From Urechis unicinctus (Eukaryota > Annelida > Polychaeta > Xenopneusta > Urechidae), in the NCBI GenBank assembly GCA_034190875.2, contig CM067354.1, forward strand, positions 49,021,908-49,085,907: DNA of 64,000 bases, given 5' to 3'. Each line of letters begins with the position of its first letter. The stretch's first letter is position 1. The notes beneath the pieces are model-generated. The model had not been told where the DNA came from, made no database searches, and saw only the letters and a list, made by a program, of their open reading frames with translations. Position numbers and translations under genes: made by a program. Below, in pieces: positions 30,780 to 41,065 of this stretch.

Positions 30780-31195
30780 AGTCAAGTTGGACAAGTTAGC
30801 GGCAGCGGAATCTTCACTTAACGCTATCTTGTCCAAGTTCTTGTCCAAGTTGTGATTGAGATCAATAAGGCGTATGAGTCTGAAATTCATGGTTTGTTGA
30901 AGTAGTGATAGGCTGTAGCGTCACATCTTCACGCTATCTTGTCCAAGGCAGATCGCGTAGGCTTCATGTAGTGATTGGACAAATGAGACATACTGAAATG
31001 AGATGAGCCTAATTTTTTTTGAAGCCTAGTCAAGTTGGACAAGTTAGCGGCGAGCTCCAATATCAGATATTCAGTGATTTTGGGATGTTTTTGCCAGGAC
31101 CGAATAGATACGATCTTAGCATTTACATGAACGGTGTATCACGGAGATGATGTACTCTGCTTTGGACAAGTTAGCGGCGTGGACAAGATAACGTT
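30780..31195. repeat. Interspersed GGACAAGTTAGCGGC blocks and inverted partners
   Basis: GGACAAGTTAGCGGC occurs at about 30789, 31037 and 31165. The inverted partner GCTATCTTGTCC occurs at about 30830 and 30934, and its complement (GGACAAGATAACG) at about 31181. The alternation of direct and inverted blocks suggests stacked copies of a small foldback element. Confidence 0.5.
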
Positions 31196-31229
31196 ACGAC
31201 ACACGTGGTTTTCCCGTAAACTGTGAGTA

Positions 31230-31834
31230 CATCAGAACACCGAGGCTTCTTGCTGTTTCTGATGTATAGATACAGTCATATCGCCAATATTAACTGAGCA
31301 AAACGACGGCTAGCATTTGTACCGAGATGCAAAAAATAGAATCTCAGTTTTATCTTCATTCAGTTTTATAAAATTGTTTGCCATTCATGAACTTATCTGT
31401 CGGATGCGTTCTTCTAATTTGGCTTGTGCATCATCCGCATAATTTTGCGTAGGAGTAAAAGTAAAATAGATTTGGGTATCATCAGCATATTGGTGGTATT
31501 GCAGACCTTGTTCATTTAAATGATTCCCAAGTGGTGATATGTAGGCAGTAAATAATAATGGCCCTAGGACTGATCCCTGTGACACACCACATGGTGGTTG
31601 GTGTGTTTCAGAATACCTGCCTTCAACACGGACTCGTTGTAAGCGGTTTGAGAGGTATGCCAAGACACATGCGAGGCATTTTCCATTTAGGCCGAGACTG
31701 TCAGACAGACGCCGTAGCAGGATGTCATGATCGACAGTATGAAACGCTGCGCTGAGGTCAAGAAGCACGAGAGCAACAGCATGGTGCTGCACAACAGCAC
31801 AAGCAATGTCATTGTCATGGGCAGAACTGTGCAT
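31230..31834 (-). mobile_element. CR1/Jockey-like LINE reverse transcriptase fragment
   Basis: The minus-strand ORF (31385-31834) has LVLLDLSAAFHTVDHDILLR, PCGVSQGSVLGPLLFTAYIS and the catalytic YADDTQIYF, all diagnostic of non-LTR reverse transcriptase. Past the ORF stop the similarity continues in another frame (NNFIKLNEDKTEILFFASRY) to about 31290. It is 5' and 3' truncated and inactive. Confidence 0.88.
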
Positions 31835-32795
31835 GAATCAAAGGTTTAGTTATGAAATGATAGGGGAAGACATGCACAATCTTACTGTAGGTGTTGTCCT
31901 TGAATTCACAAAGATAACATGTCAATTAAGTCGAGTATCTATGGACCTAGATAGTAAAACGGATTGCACACAAATCCGACCACTCAAAATATGCAATGTA
32001 GACCCTCAACACAACAAGCAAGACGCGGCCACCAGAGGATATATTACCTCACGGAAACCCTTCATTTCCGTTTGGGCAGAAGGAAAAGGAGACATTCGCT
32101 AACAGCTCACAGGAGTGGAAAATTTGCCATGGTTGAGACAAAAACTATTACCATTGTAGTTAGTCGTAAACCAAAGACCACTTATCATGTAAAAAAAGCT
32201 AATGGGGCCAGCATACTGGTACTGTATCACCTGACGCACCTCTAGAGGTGAATATGGGTGACCAAATCAATTTCAGAACTATTGCGTCCTATTTATGTTG
32301 GTAGTAAGCACGTGTCTCCCGTTGTGGGTTATTTGCATAGCAAAGAGTTGTTGGACAGAATTTTATCCGATGAATTTTTTCCAGGCAATTTATAGCACTT
32401 ACGTGTATCGGTCACACCTCGTCATGTTTTCGATATTTTTACCTCTGTAAATGTGACTTCATAGTATGTCATATACAACGCATGTGTATTCGTTAGGCGC
32501 AGTTATATATATGATACATATACAGACTCATTCACGCTTCTTATGTTGTCAGGATGAGCGTGTGTAGGAAGCCATCGCCTTTCCATGGTCATCCGTAGGT
32601 ACGTGCAATCCTCTAATGCACCAGGAGCAATTTTGTCTGTTTTAGCGCGAATCCACTTCCGGTGGGGTTCAGTTAAGATGAGCGGGCGCTGCGAGGCGAA
32701 CCGTGGCCAAACCCCAATTAGTAATCACATGGTCGTTTTTTTTTGCATTCCTTATTGGTAAGAGTTACGGAGTTCTGACGAAGCAGTCACTCAGG
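31835..32795. other. No gene; intergenic
   Basis: ORFs of 90-100 codons here have no recognisable similarity or splice context. The left part may be diverged LINE sequence. Confidence 0.4.
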
Positions 32796-32799
32796 TCAT

Positions 32800-33235
32800 A
32801 CCGTCAGGCGGATCCAGTAAGACAGTCAGGCGGGTCCAGTAAGACAGTCAGGCGGGTCCAGTAAGACAGTCGGGCGGGTCCAGTAAGACAGTCAGGCGGA
32901 TCCAGTAAGACAGTCAGGCGGGTCCGGAAGATAGTCAGGTGGGTCCAGTAAGACAGTCAATCGGGTTCAGTAAGACAGTCCGGTGGATCCAGTAAGACAG
33001 TCAGGTGGGTCCAGTAAGACAGTCAGGCGGGTCCAGTTAGACAGTCAGGTGGGTCCAGTAAGACAGTCAGGCGGATCCAGAAAGACAGTCAATCGGGTTT
33101 AGTAAGACAGCCAATCAGGTTCAGTAAGACAGTCAGACAGGTCCAGTAAAACAGTCAGGCGGGTCCAGTTAAGCAGTCAGGCGGGTCCAATGAGAAGTTA
33201 ATCGGGTCCAGTGAAATAGTCCAGCGAGTCCAAAC
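32800..33235. repeat. Minisatellite, unit 22 bp
   Basis: About 19-20 copies of a unit with core GGCGGGTCCAGTAAGACAGT. Homogeneous in the middle, degenerate towards 33235. It is GC-richer than its AT-rich flanks. Confidence 0.95.
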
Positions 33236-33710
33236 AAACAGTCCGCTTGATGCATCTTCCGCCATTAGATTTGGTGGTTTCAAAAGTAACATAACATTTT
33301 AATAAACTAACAATGCAACACTCGGATCTGGAAACGATATAAATTGTGTGCGCCCAAAGAATGTGGTTTTAATCTCAATCTCACAATGATGCTAATGAAA
33401 TCAAATCTGATATGAAACTACATATTTCATTAATCACATATGTAATTATTTGAAATAAGGCACATGTGTTACATTGCTGTGATATTGATTTTGAAGATGG
33501 TGAGGATGGTGTTGTATATTTATTAAGAGGTATATTCTCTACTATAGTTGACGTATTAATGTATTTACGTAGCGATAGACATTATCTCGAAATAAATCAA
33601 TCCCGGTGATTACTTGTGTTTATAACGACACTATCTTTAAACTTTAAAGGTGCATTTTTTTCCAAAAATCGAATCGAAAAAAAAAGTTGCTATAACTCCA
33701 AGAGTACCCT
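33236..33710. other. No gene; AT-rich intergenic
   Basis: Nothing beyond A/T runs is visible. Confidence 0.4.
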
Positions 33711-33925
33711 AAATGGTGCTGATATCCGGATTCCAAAGTTGGAATGGCCGTATATATTTCTTGTTGTTCGTAAATAAACCTTCAATTCCTTATTTTTCAC
33801 TTCCAGCCAAAAATAGACCATATTTGGAAGCTCATGTATTATTAATTCAGGAAGCGCAGAAACGTCATCACTCTGTGCCGATTGCCGCCGGCGGGTGTTT
33901 AGTTTGCGCTATTTTCATTGCGATA

Positions 33926-35383
33926 ATGGACGATCAAACCAAGAAACGAAGAAAAGGTGGAGGGAGAAAGAAGCTGTTAATAGATTCAACAACTAAGAGA
34001 AGGAAGCGGGAGCTAGACCAGCTGCGGTCTAACACGAGGGTGTCTTAAGATAGGCATTCAGGGAAGTGAGGAGTGTGACCAACGAAGAAGCTGCAAAGTT
34101 GTTGCTGGACATGTAAGTAATCTCGTTGTATTATGTCATTTATGAACAGATGAATACCCTGCTATCGAATCGGTCTGTATTGAATCGACTTGTGTAAATG
34201 TCACCGATTAAATAAAATCTAAGGGCCTATTGTGAGTTCATTGCACCATTTAGATTTGTAGATTGTTGTTGCAAACATACCTTACTTAATTTGTAAATTT
34301 CAGGTAGAGAAATTATTGCATCCTCTTGACCCTAATTCAATGGCTGGTGATCAGGTGTTCATCTAGCCCGGTTAACAGACCTAACTACTACCTGTTAGGT
34401 CTGGCGTTTGGCCTATTCAAAATGTGGTTGACAACCACCAAAAATTGATCTCACTGACTTTCATAGTTAAACAAATACAAAGATGAACCATATCTGGTTA
34501 TTCTTAAACATCTTACGGTGCTCACTGAAAAATCCAGATCGTCATCAATCTACATTTTATGCACAAATTAATCAAAAACATATCGCAAACATTAACGCTG
34601 CTCCTTTTATATCGCCATTTTTGTCTCGGATAACAAAGTACGTTATGACGAAACTGCTTCGTTTTCACATAGACTTGAGCAGACGCATTTGTGGACGATA
34701 TTCGGCTTCGAATTTGTTTTCCACTGATATTTACAAGTGCTATGTATTACAGCTTTCCTACAACTTCAGCAAACAAGGTAATCAACAATTGAATGGAACA
34801 CAATGACATCCATATGGCTATTTCAAATAGATAAAAAGTAGGTCGAAGAAATATTTTCATGATTGACCAGTCCACCACATTTGGCTTGGCATGAGGTAGG
34901 CCTCTAATGCAGACATAGAGGCCTACTGTAGGTCTAGTGTTCATCATACCTTGCCTGCAGTCAAGTTGTGACAATGGACCACAACAGGTATAGGGATAGG
35001 ACATATGCACTCAAGTAGGGTTGGTCAGCCAATGTAAGTCTCTCATGACCACTCAACTACGCACTGACTAAATGTCCTATCAGAAAACACAATACTGATG
35101 CTGCACATGTAATGTGTTCTATCTATTTGGCCATATAATGCCATTTGTTGTGTTACAGGTACAGCAATCGCTCCAACAAGCAGTCAAAGACGTGGTCATC
35201 GGTTTAGAGGTCAAGACTTATGCCCATATACCAGATATGATGACAGAAATCTTTAGGCCCAAGCAATGCGACAGCAATCACAACAACACCCACAACACTC
35301 TGCTGATGACCCCGCAAAATCAGTTTGAACATTGCTCCTGTGCCAGGCCATCTACCCAAGAAACAGTTGCAGGAGTCTCATTT
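33926..35383 (+). CDS. Possible two-exon gene with a basic N-terminus (uncertain)
   Basis: Starting at the ATG at 33926 the plus strand reads MDDQTKKRRKGGGRKKLLID and continues KRRKRELDQLRSNTRV, followed after a frame break near 34047 by AFREVRSVTNEEAAKLLLDM and a donor (ATG|TAAGT-like, weak) near 34113. The basic block followed by A-F-R-E-x-R-S-V and E-A-A-x-x-L-L-L-D resembles the N-terminus of multicopy, transposon-associated invertebrate proteins. A possible second exon begins after GTGTTACAG at about 35158. The join and the C-terminus are not established. Confidence 0.3.
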
Positions 35384-35879
35384 TGATTAAAAATATGATT
35401 TGGAAATTTGTTTTTGTTGAAATGTACAATAATTTATTAGTCACATTCTTTTGTCTGTAAATCCAAACTGTAATAGAAGAACACATGTAATTGGCAAATA
35501 AATAATACATGAACTCATTTTAATGTCACTTCTTTTTTTATCAGGGCTAGAATTATGAACATAAAAAGTCAAATCTGAAGATAAGTGTCATGACTAATTG
35601 ACAAAATAATGTGTGCATAATTCTTTTCTTCTGTGTTTGAGAGACGAAACATTTACTAATATATGAATGCTCATTCCATAAAATAAATAGACAATAAGTT
35701 ATCAGATTGTTGAAGCAAAAATGTTCAGAACAAATAATACCACATGTTTTGTAAGACTAAGCAATTTATAATCCACACAAAAATACCAATCAGAACAATG
35801 TGATATTTATGGATTAAAATTAAAAATTAAAACATTTAGACTTAGTATATTACCAAAACCTCTTTTGTATTAAGCCTGT

Positions 35880-36345
35880 ATACTGTCAATACTTGTTAAG
35901 GAAGAGGTCTCTGATCTTCCTTACACAACCGGAGTTACCCTCCTGTTGCACTCCTCCAAAAATACATGAATCCACAGAACCAATTGCTGATAGGCGTCGT
36001 GTCTAAGCATCTTTTTTTATGTCCTCGACAACCGCATCCCATAGCAAGTCCACCCGATACCTGTTAATAACCTCAATGACCATCGGGTCAAGCACAACTC
36101 CTTCCATCTGAGGTAGTGCATATGTGCAAAAGTCTGGGCTGTTAGTGCAACATTGCCGCTCCACAGGGGAGGCATTTCCCTACAGTGAAGGCAGATGCAA
36201 CAGTCGGGGGAAGTGGTAGTTGATGGAGGGTGGAATCCTTCTTTCGGCGGTGTGGGTTGTCGGGTGATTGTAAGCGCAAACTGTGGCTGTCTTTCTAACC
36301 AGCAACTGACCCACCCCATCCAAATCTAGCCACCGCACTAAATTC
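35880..36345 (-). pseudogene. P2X7-like C-terminal domain gene or fragment (frameshifted)
   Basis: The minus strand reads DCCICLHCREMP, then in another frame VERQCCTNSPDF, VVLDPMVIEVINRYRVDLLW, and then HDAYQQLVLWIHVFLEECNR RV (two adjoining blocks), then in a third frame VRKIRDLF. The order Cys-rich C-x-x-C-x-x-MP, E-R-x-C-C, L-D, then A-Y-R/Q-x-L-x-x-W-I-H and N-R-R-V-x-P is that of the P2X7 intracellular zinc-binding domain, which in invertebrates often occurs in stand-alone, multicopy genes. At least two 1-nt-type frame changes occur, one at the C run near 36172. Upstream minus-strand exons at about 36461-36597 and 36727-36783 could belong to it, but their phases disagree. Confidence 0.5.
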
Positions 36346-36726
36346 TGAAAATATGAGTAATCAAAAGTCTTCATTTTGATGGATTGAATATCTCCAATAC
36401 AAATCTCTCTCTGTGACCAAAATTGGAGCAGCTGAAGAGTGCTAAATGTTGTACAATACCTTCAATTTCTCCTTCTGTGACAGCTCTAAAGATTTAGCAG
36501 TCACTCTACTCTGCTGTAGGGTCTGGTTAGTTATTGATGTGTTGCAAAGGTAGCCTCTGCGAACAAGATTGACTCGCTTTCGGCCTGTCGAGGTCTACAA
36601 ACAAATGAAAACCAATGGAAATTTATGGTTTGATAGTTCAACATTGGACCTATTTACTGACAAAGTGATTCAATTAGGTAAGGCAGGCCCAAAAGTACCT
36701 TGTTTGAAGAAGGTGGGGCTCCTCTG

Positions 36727-37514
36727 CCACCTCTTCAGGCTTGTCTGCAACCTCCACCAACTTGGACACCTGCGTCATGGTGAACAATTTCAAATCATTA
36801 AACACGTTGGCGTTTTGATTTCCTTTAAATTTGAAAGTGGGTTGGTTCAATTTAATCAATGAATGAACATGACAAGAATAATTCAATTAATAATGTTACA
36901 GTGTTTGAGCCAAAAGCCTACAAAAGTCAGCCAAACCCATACGATGATACATACCACCCCAAACTCCTAGCGTGGACGTTTCAGTACACAGGGATTTGCA
37001 TTGGCTGGCCGCTATCTTCTCTGTAGGGTTTATGTATGCATAGAAGATAGCGACTGGCCAGCCAATTCAAATCCCTGTTTCAGTTCACTATAACCAGATA
37101 AGGTAGACGTCCTGAGAGGGAGACCCCAGTCCCTTGATTTATAATACAATTTATGAGTTCATTCAGGAATATTCCAATAGTTTGCTATGAAAAAGCACCG
37201 ATAATTGCATATGAAATAATCAAACTTCGAACAAGTGTCATGGCTTTACACTCAAAAACGTGAAAGACTAGTCAAGAATATCGTTTTTATTACGCTTGAA
37301 CATGCGCAGCCTCAGTATAAATATAATTTACTAAGTCTAAGGGCTACCTCAGGGTTCGTTCGCAGGTGTAACGCTATCTGTTGTTAAATTTATGGTAATC
37401 TATTGTACCGATAGTGTTCACTTTATTGAGGCGGGTTCTTTTTTTATATAACATTCGAAAACTCCAATCAAAGAAGAACAAAGAAGAGAAATGTAGGAAT
37501 CAAAACACTCACCA
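36727..37514 (-). CDS. Possible 5' exons of the minus-strand P2X7-like gene
   Basis: An exon ending CGAAATG|GTGAGT at about 37513 supplies an ATG as its last codon in a good context (GCCGAAATGG), and an acceptor (ACGCAG) near 36784 leads into VSKLVEVADKPEEVAEEPHL, ending in donor AACAAG|GTACTT. The next good acceptor (TTTGTTTGTAG, about 36598) opens an exon whose sensible frame does not match that donor. The structure is tentative. Confidence 0.3.
36989..37077. repeat. Long imperfect foldback (hairpin)
   Basis: The left arm (GGGATTTGCATTGGCTGGCC then GCTATCTTCT) pairs with the right arm (AGAAGATAGC then GACTGGCCAGCCAATTCAAA then TCCC) over about 32 bp with one mismatch and a 3-4 nt bulge; the loop is about 21 nt. 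It could be a foldback transposon or a precursor-like RNA hairpin. Confidence 0.75.
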
Positions 37515-38339
37515 TTTCGGCTGCATGCGTTTCCACCTTCTGTCGAATCTGCGCTGCGCGTGACGTCACGACTATGTGTTGTCAACAAATGACCCTTCAA
37601 TACGCATGCGTCATTTTCCCATCGACATGTGCTCATGTTTGTAAACATGGGTGTGGCCGACCGATTTCGATACGGTGTAATCGACGATATTGCGTTGAAC
37701 TAGTCCGCAAAATGGTTTATATGGGTTCCAAAAGAGTTGTTCTATTAAATGGAGCAAAAAAACCGCATGTCATTTTTTTGAAAAATGCATCTTTAAATGT
37801 AGTATGCTGCCAAAAGAAAAGTAACTATGATGGGATAGATAGACAATATGGAATGCCATATCGCAATTGGGAAGGCCGGAACAACCGTCTTACGACTCAA
37901 TGACGTAACAGCAGTGACGTAAATGCGAATGTCAGTTGCTCGTCAAATTCGTCTGCGTCAAAGCTCTTCACAAATTCTTATCACCGAGCCAGATTAAGGT
38001 GATACGTGGAATACAGGTTCACAGTGCCATCACGACATCGGTTATCATAATCTTTATCACTAGCACCCTAACCTCAATTCACGTGCGCAGGTGATAAAGA
38101 CGCTTATCGTGCACCTGCCGTGAACTCAAGTTTGCCACTCTCCCAATAAGTGTTAATGTCTCGCCAAGTGGATAAAATGTTGTGAAGATATTAGCAGGTA
38201 TTTGTCATCTAAAAATGAGTTTTCTGTCAATCGGAGGAATTTCAATGTCGAAAAATTAAGCACGAATTGCTTTATATTCAAGCACCTCGGATACTGCATC
38301 CAAATCATTGGCATCTTTGTTCATAATGGGATACATGAC
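37515..38339. promoter_or_regulatory. Intergenic region with CRE-like sites
   Basis: TGACGTCACG at about 37561 is a full CRE-type palindrome, and TGACGTAA-like sites occur near 37902 and 37915. The interval lies between the leftward P2X7-like gene and the rightward 38.3-kb gene, so it may be a divergent promoter. The function of the sites is inference. Confidence 0.35.
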
Positions 38340-39440
38340 ATGACTTCCGCCAATACCGCATTGAGGTTCCCCACCGGCGCTATGAGCGGGAACTATGCCA
38401 AGGAAGAGGCTACTGGAAGATTTTCTCGCATCGCACTCTTCTTGAAGGACATGGTGGTTGGCGACGCCAACACTGTTGCGGCATCTACGCTTCAAGTCAA
38501 TCCTCTTGTCATGAGAGACGGTAGATTACTGCTGACTCCCCAGACCGTTCCTGAATTCGTAATCCCGCGACGTACAGACTGCGGCGCCCCATTCAACAAC
38601 AACGAAAGCGCACCAGAATCGTCAACAGAAAGCGATACTATATCGCCGTCAGTTGAAGGGCGGAGTGGTGCCTCAAAAGTGTCACCTTTGGAATTGCTTG
38701 GAAGTGTATTTTCAGCAATCCGAAATAAGTCACAAAGTGACCCTGTATCTGTTTCTGTGTCAATGGCCAACAAACGGAATAATGACCAAAAGGGATTACT
38801 GTCAGATCAGTCGTGTGGTTTTATTATTTGCCCTGAACGTGATGGTGTTGTGACGTCACCTTCGCGGCGAAGCTTTCGGCGAGTACCGTCCAATCCAGAC
38901 GCCAATTGCGTCACTAACGGAGATCCCATGTCCAAAAGAGCCATGGAGTTGGCCCATTTGAAAACAAAAACAGCATACGGCATGGATACTCTCAGTGCAT
39001 TACCTAACATCCACTCGAGTACCGAGTCGTTATTCTTAGAGGAAAATGGTATTGACAATGCAGCTATGAAGCTAGGCGATCCACGAGGAGGTCAAGGTCA
39101 TACAGCCGACCACGCAGAACCGACACGATCGCCACCTATCGTCGCTACAAATCGAGGCGATTTTGCAAAACGGAGATGCCGTCGCTACTCGGAGCTCCTG
39201 CCTAAGTACAACCCAAATGTCAGGCGTAACAGGTCAAGGTCAACTTTAGAGCGAGATGGGTACTTGTCGGACTGGGATGAAGAAGATGCTGATGATGGAG
39301 TGAAACCCGAGGACTGTGTTTCCATGGAGGATATCATCGGTGACGTTCAAAATTTGCGACTGCACGGCATTTATAACAAGACAGTGACTAGAAAGAAATC
39401 CATCCTTTTGCGTTGTCACAGAGCACAATGTGCTCCCTAA
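38340..39440 (+). CDS. Intact single-exon gene, function unknown (366 aa)
   Basis: Starting at the first in-frame ATG (38340; MTSANTALRF) it is open for 366 codons to the TAA at 39438-39440. The frame is open further upstream but without an ATG. The protein is hydrophilic and Ser-rich, with no signal peptide or membrane segment visible. Notable pieces are RFSRIALFLKDMVVGDANTV, GRLLLTPQTVPEF, a basic run RRCRRYSELLPKY then NVRRNRSRSTLERDGYLSDW, and an acidic EEDADD. Codon use looks sustained and no lesion is seen. I do not recognise the family; a nuclear or cytoplasmic regulatory protein would fit, but that is a guess. It could instead be the last exon of a longer gene. Confidence 0.65.
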   Translation: MTSANTALRFPTGAMSGNYAKEEATGRFSRIALFLKDMVVGDANTVAASTLQVNPLVMRDGRLLLTPQTVPEFVIPRRTDCGAPFNNNESAPESSTESDTISPSVEGRSGASKVSPLELLGSVFSAIRNKSQSDPVSVSVSMANKRNNDQKGLLSDQSCGFIICPERDGVVTSPSRRSFRRVPSNPDANCVTNGDPMSKRAMELAHLKTKTAYGMDTLSALPNIHSSTESLFLEENGIDNAAMKLGDPRGGQGHTADHAEPTRSPPIVATNRGDFAKRRCRRYSELLPKYNPNVRRNRSRSTLERDGYLSDWDEEDADDGVKPEDCVSMEDIIGDVQNLRLHGIYNKTVTRKKSILLRCHRAQCAP

Positions 39441-41065
39441 ACTGGTAGCAAGGGTAGTTATGTTCCGTAAACTGTTGAGTACGAGCATTGCATCCATCGT
39501 AGAATGAATCGTCGATTTTGACTGTGATAAGGGAGATTTGTTACGATGGTATGATGCCGCACTAATAAGATGATGTGAATGATAATTCAATGACAACGTG
39601 TAATGACGAATCATACACAGCGATAAATCTAAATACCATTTTTGTTTTACGCGTGATTTCCTTGGCGCATTAACTACCCACCAAAATGCTATTCCGTGAT
39701 AACCAGTGGCCACACTGCCCCCACCCCTAACACACCCTTCCTCCCCACACAATGTAAGATCACACCCGCACCCTCCACTCCCCCGACTCAAGCCCTGCTT
39801 GGACCCCCATGAATGTATCGAACACAATGACTGGACCCAGAACTTTATTAGGCGTAATGAAACTTGACGATATTTAATAGTCCTTCGTGATTTAGGTTGA
39901 TATCAATTAACCATTTACGCCAGTGATATGATCTGCGCAAGATCATCATCTGGTGATGTTTACCAGAAATGAAAAAGTGCTCGCTGCCCGCATGCACAAT
40001 CTTAATCCTTACGGTACATGGCAAGATATATGAAGAGACGTAATATTTTCCAAGATGGCCGTTGTTGGCAATGACCTGATACAATGAGTTCGAGAGCGGA
40101 TGCGGGTGTGGCCTTACATTATGAGGGCACAACTCCTTATTTGACAACTGAACCTGTCCTACCGAGTGCACGCATGCGCGCGTGTGTGTCTGTGTGAATT
40201 TGGGTGTATGTGTGTTGGGGGGGGTGGGGGGGGGGGGGGGGGCTCCGTTCTAAACAGAGGGAGTTTGGAGCATGCGCTCGGCTTTACCTATTACAATCGC
40301 ATCAACAACACAGAATAAGGATGTATGCCAAATATCTCAACTTACATCGCTGAAGCAGATTCTTGATCTCAAACAGCTCTTACCAACATTACCAATCGCA
40401 ATAAAATTGTAACTCAAACACGTAACAAGTTATATGGGAAATAACATACATTTATCGCTAAATCGCACACGCTCTTAACTGCTGCAATTCTGCAACTTAT
40501 AGCGTATGTCAGAAAGTCACTATTTCTTCTAACCTCAGTTGAGTACAGTCTACGCTGCCTACTTTCTGATCGGTTTACCATATGAGGTGTGGAAGACATC
40601 CACAAAACTTCAATCAATTTACCAAAGCGTAAGAAATTAATAGATCATAGACAAAACTGAGATAAAGAGGCTTCTTTCAACGGCAGGATCATTGAATTCA
40701 AATGGATCAGCATTTTGCTTGCTGAGATCACGGATATCAAATCGTCCTCACACATGCGTTGAATGCTGCGGTTATGCGAGCCCCCATCATATTGATTATT
40801 GAGATCAAATGGCCCCCATGAATGCGTCACCCCAGCCCACATCAAATCTACTGGCCATGGTGGACAGAAACCGGAATCCAACATACAGTTACAAAGAGAG
40901 CTCTCCCTAGGACCGAAATCACGTCGTCCAATACAGACAGATCTTCAATTTACATCGGATGCAAGCTACAGTTAGCATTAATAAGCGGAATACGACCGAC
41001 CTAAGTGAGGGAAAAAGACAAACGAACAGCATTTTTCTGCAGCCTCAAACCCGCCACCAAGCACC
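39441..41065. other. Intergenic, with a G-rich microsatellite
   Basis: A GT/G-rich simple tract lies at about 40170-40245, ending in a run of G residues. No exon is supported. The right part should hold the MATE 5' UTR and promoter. Confidence 0.5.

Noticed and set aside
32800-33235. CRISPR-like array
   Set aside because: The 22-bp units are contiguous without unique spacers; it is an ordinary eukaryotic minisatellite.
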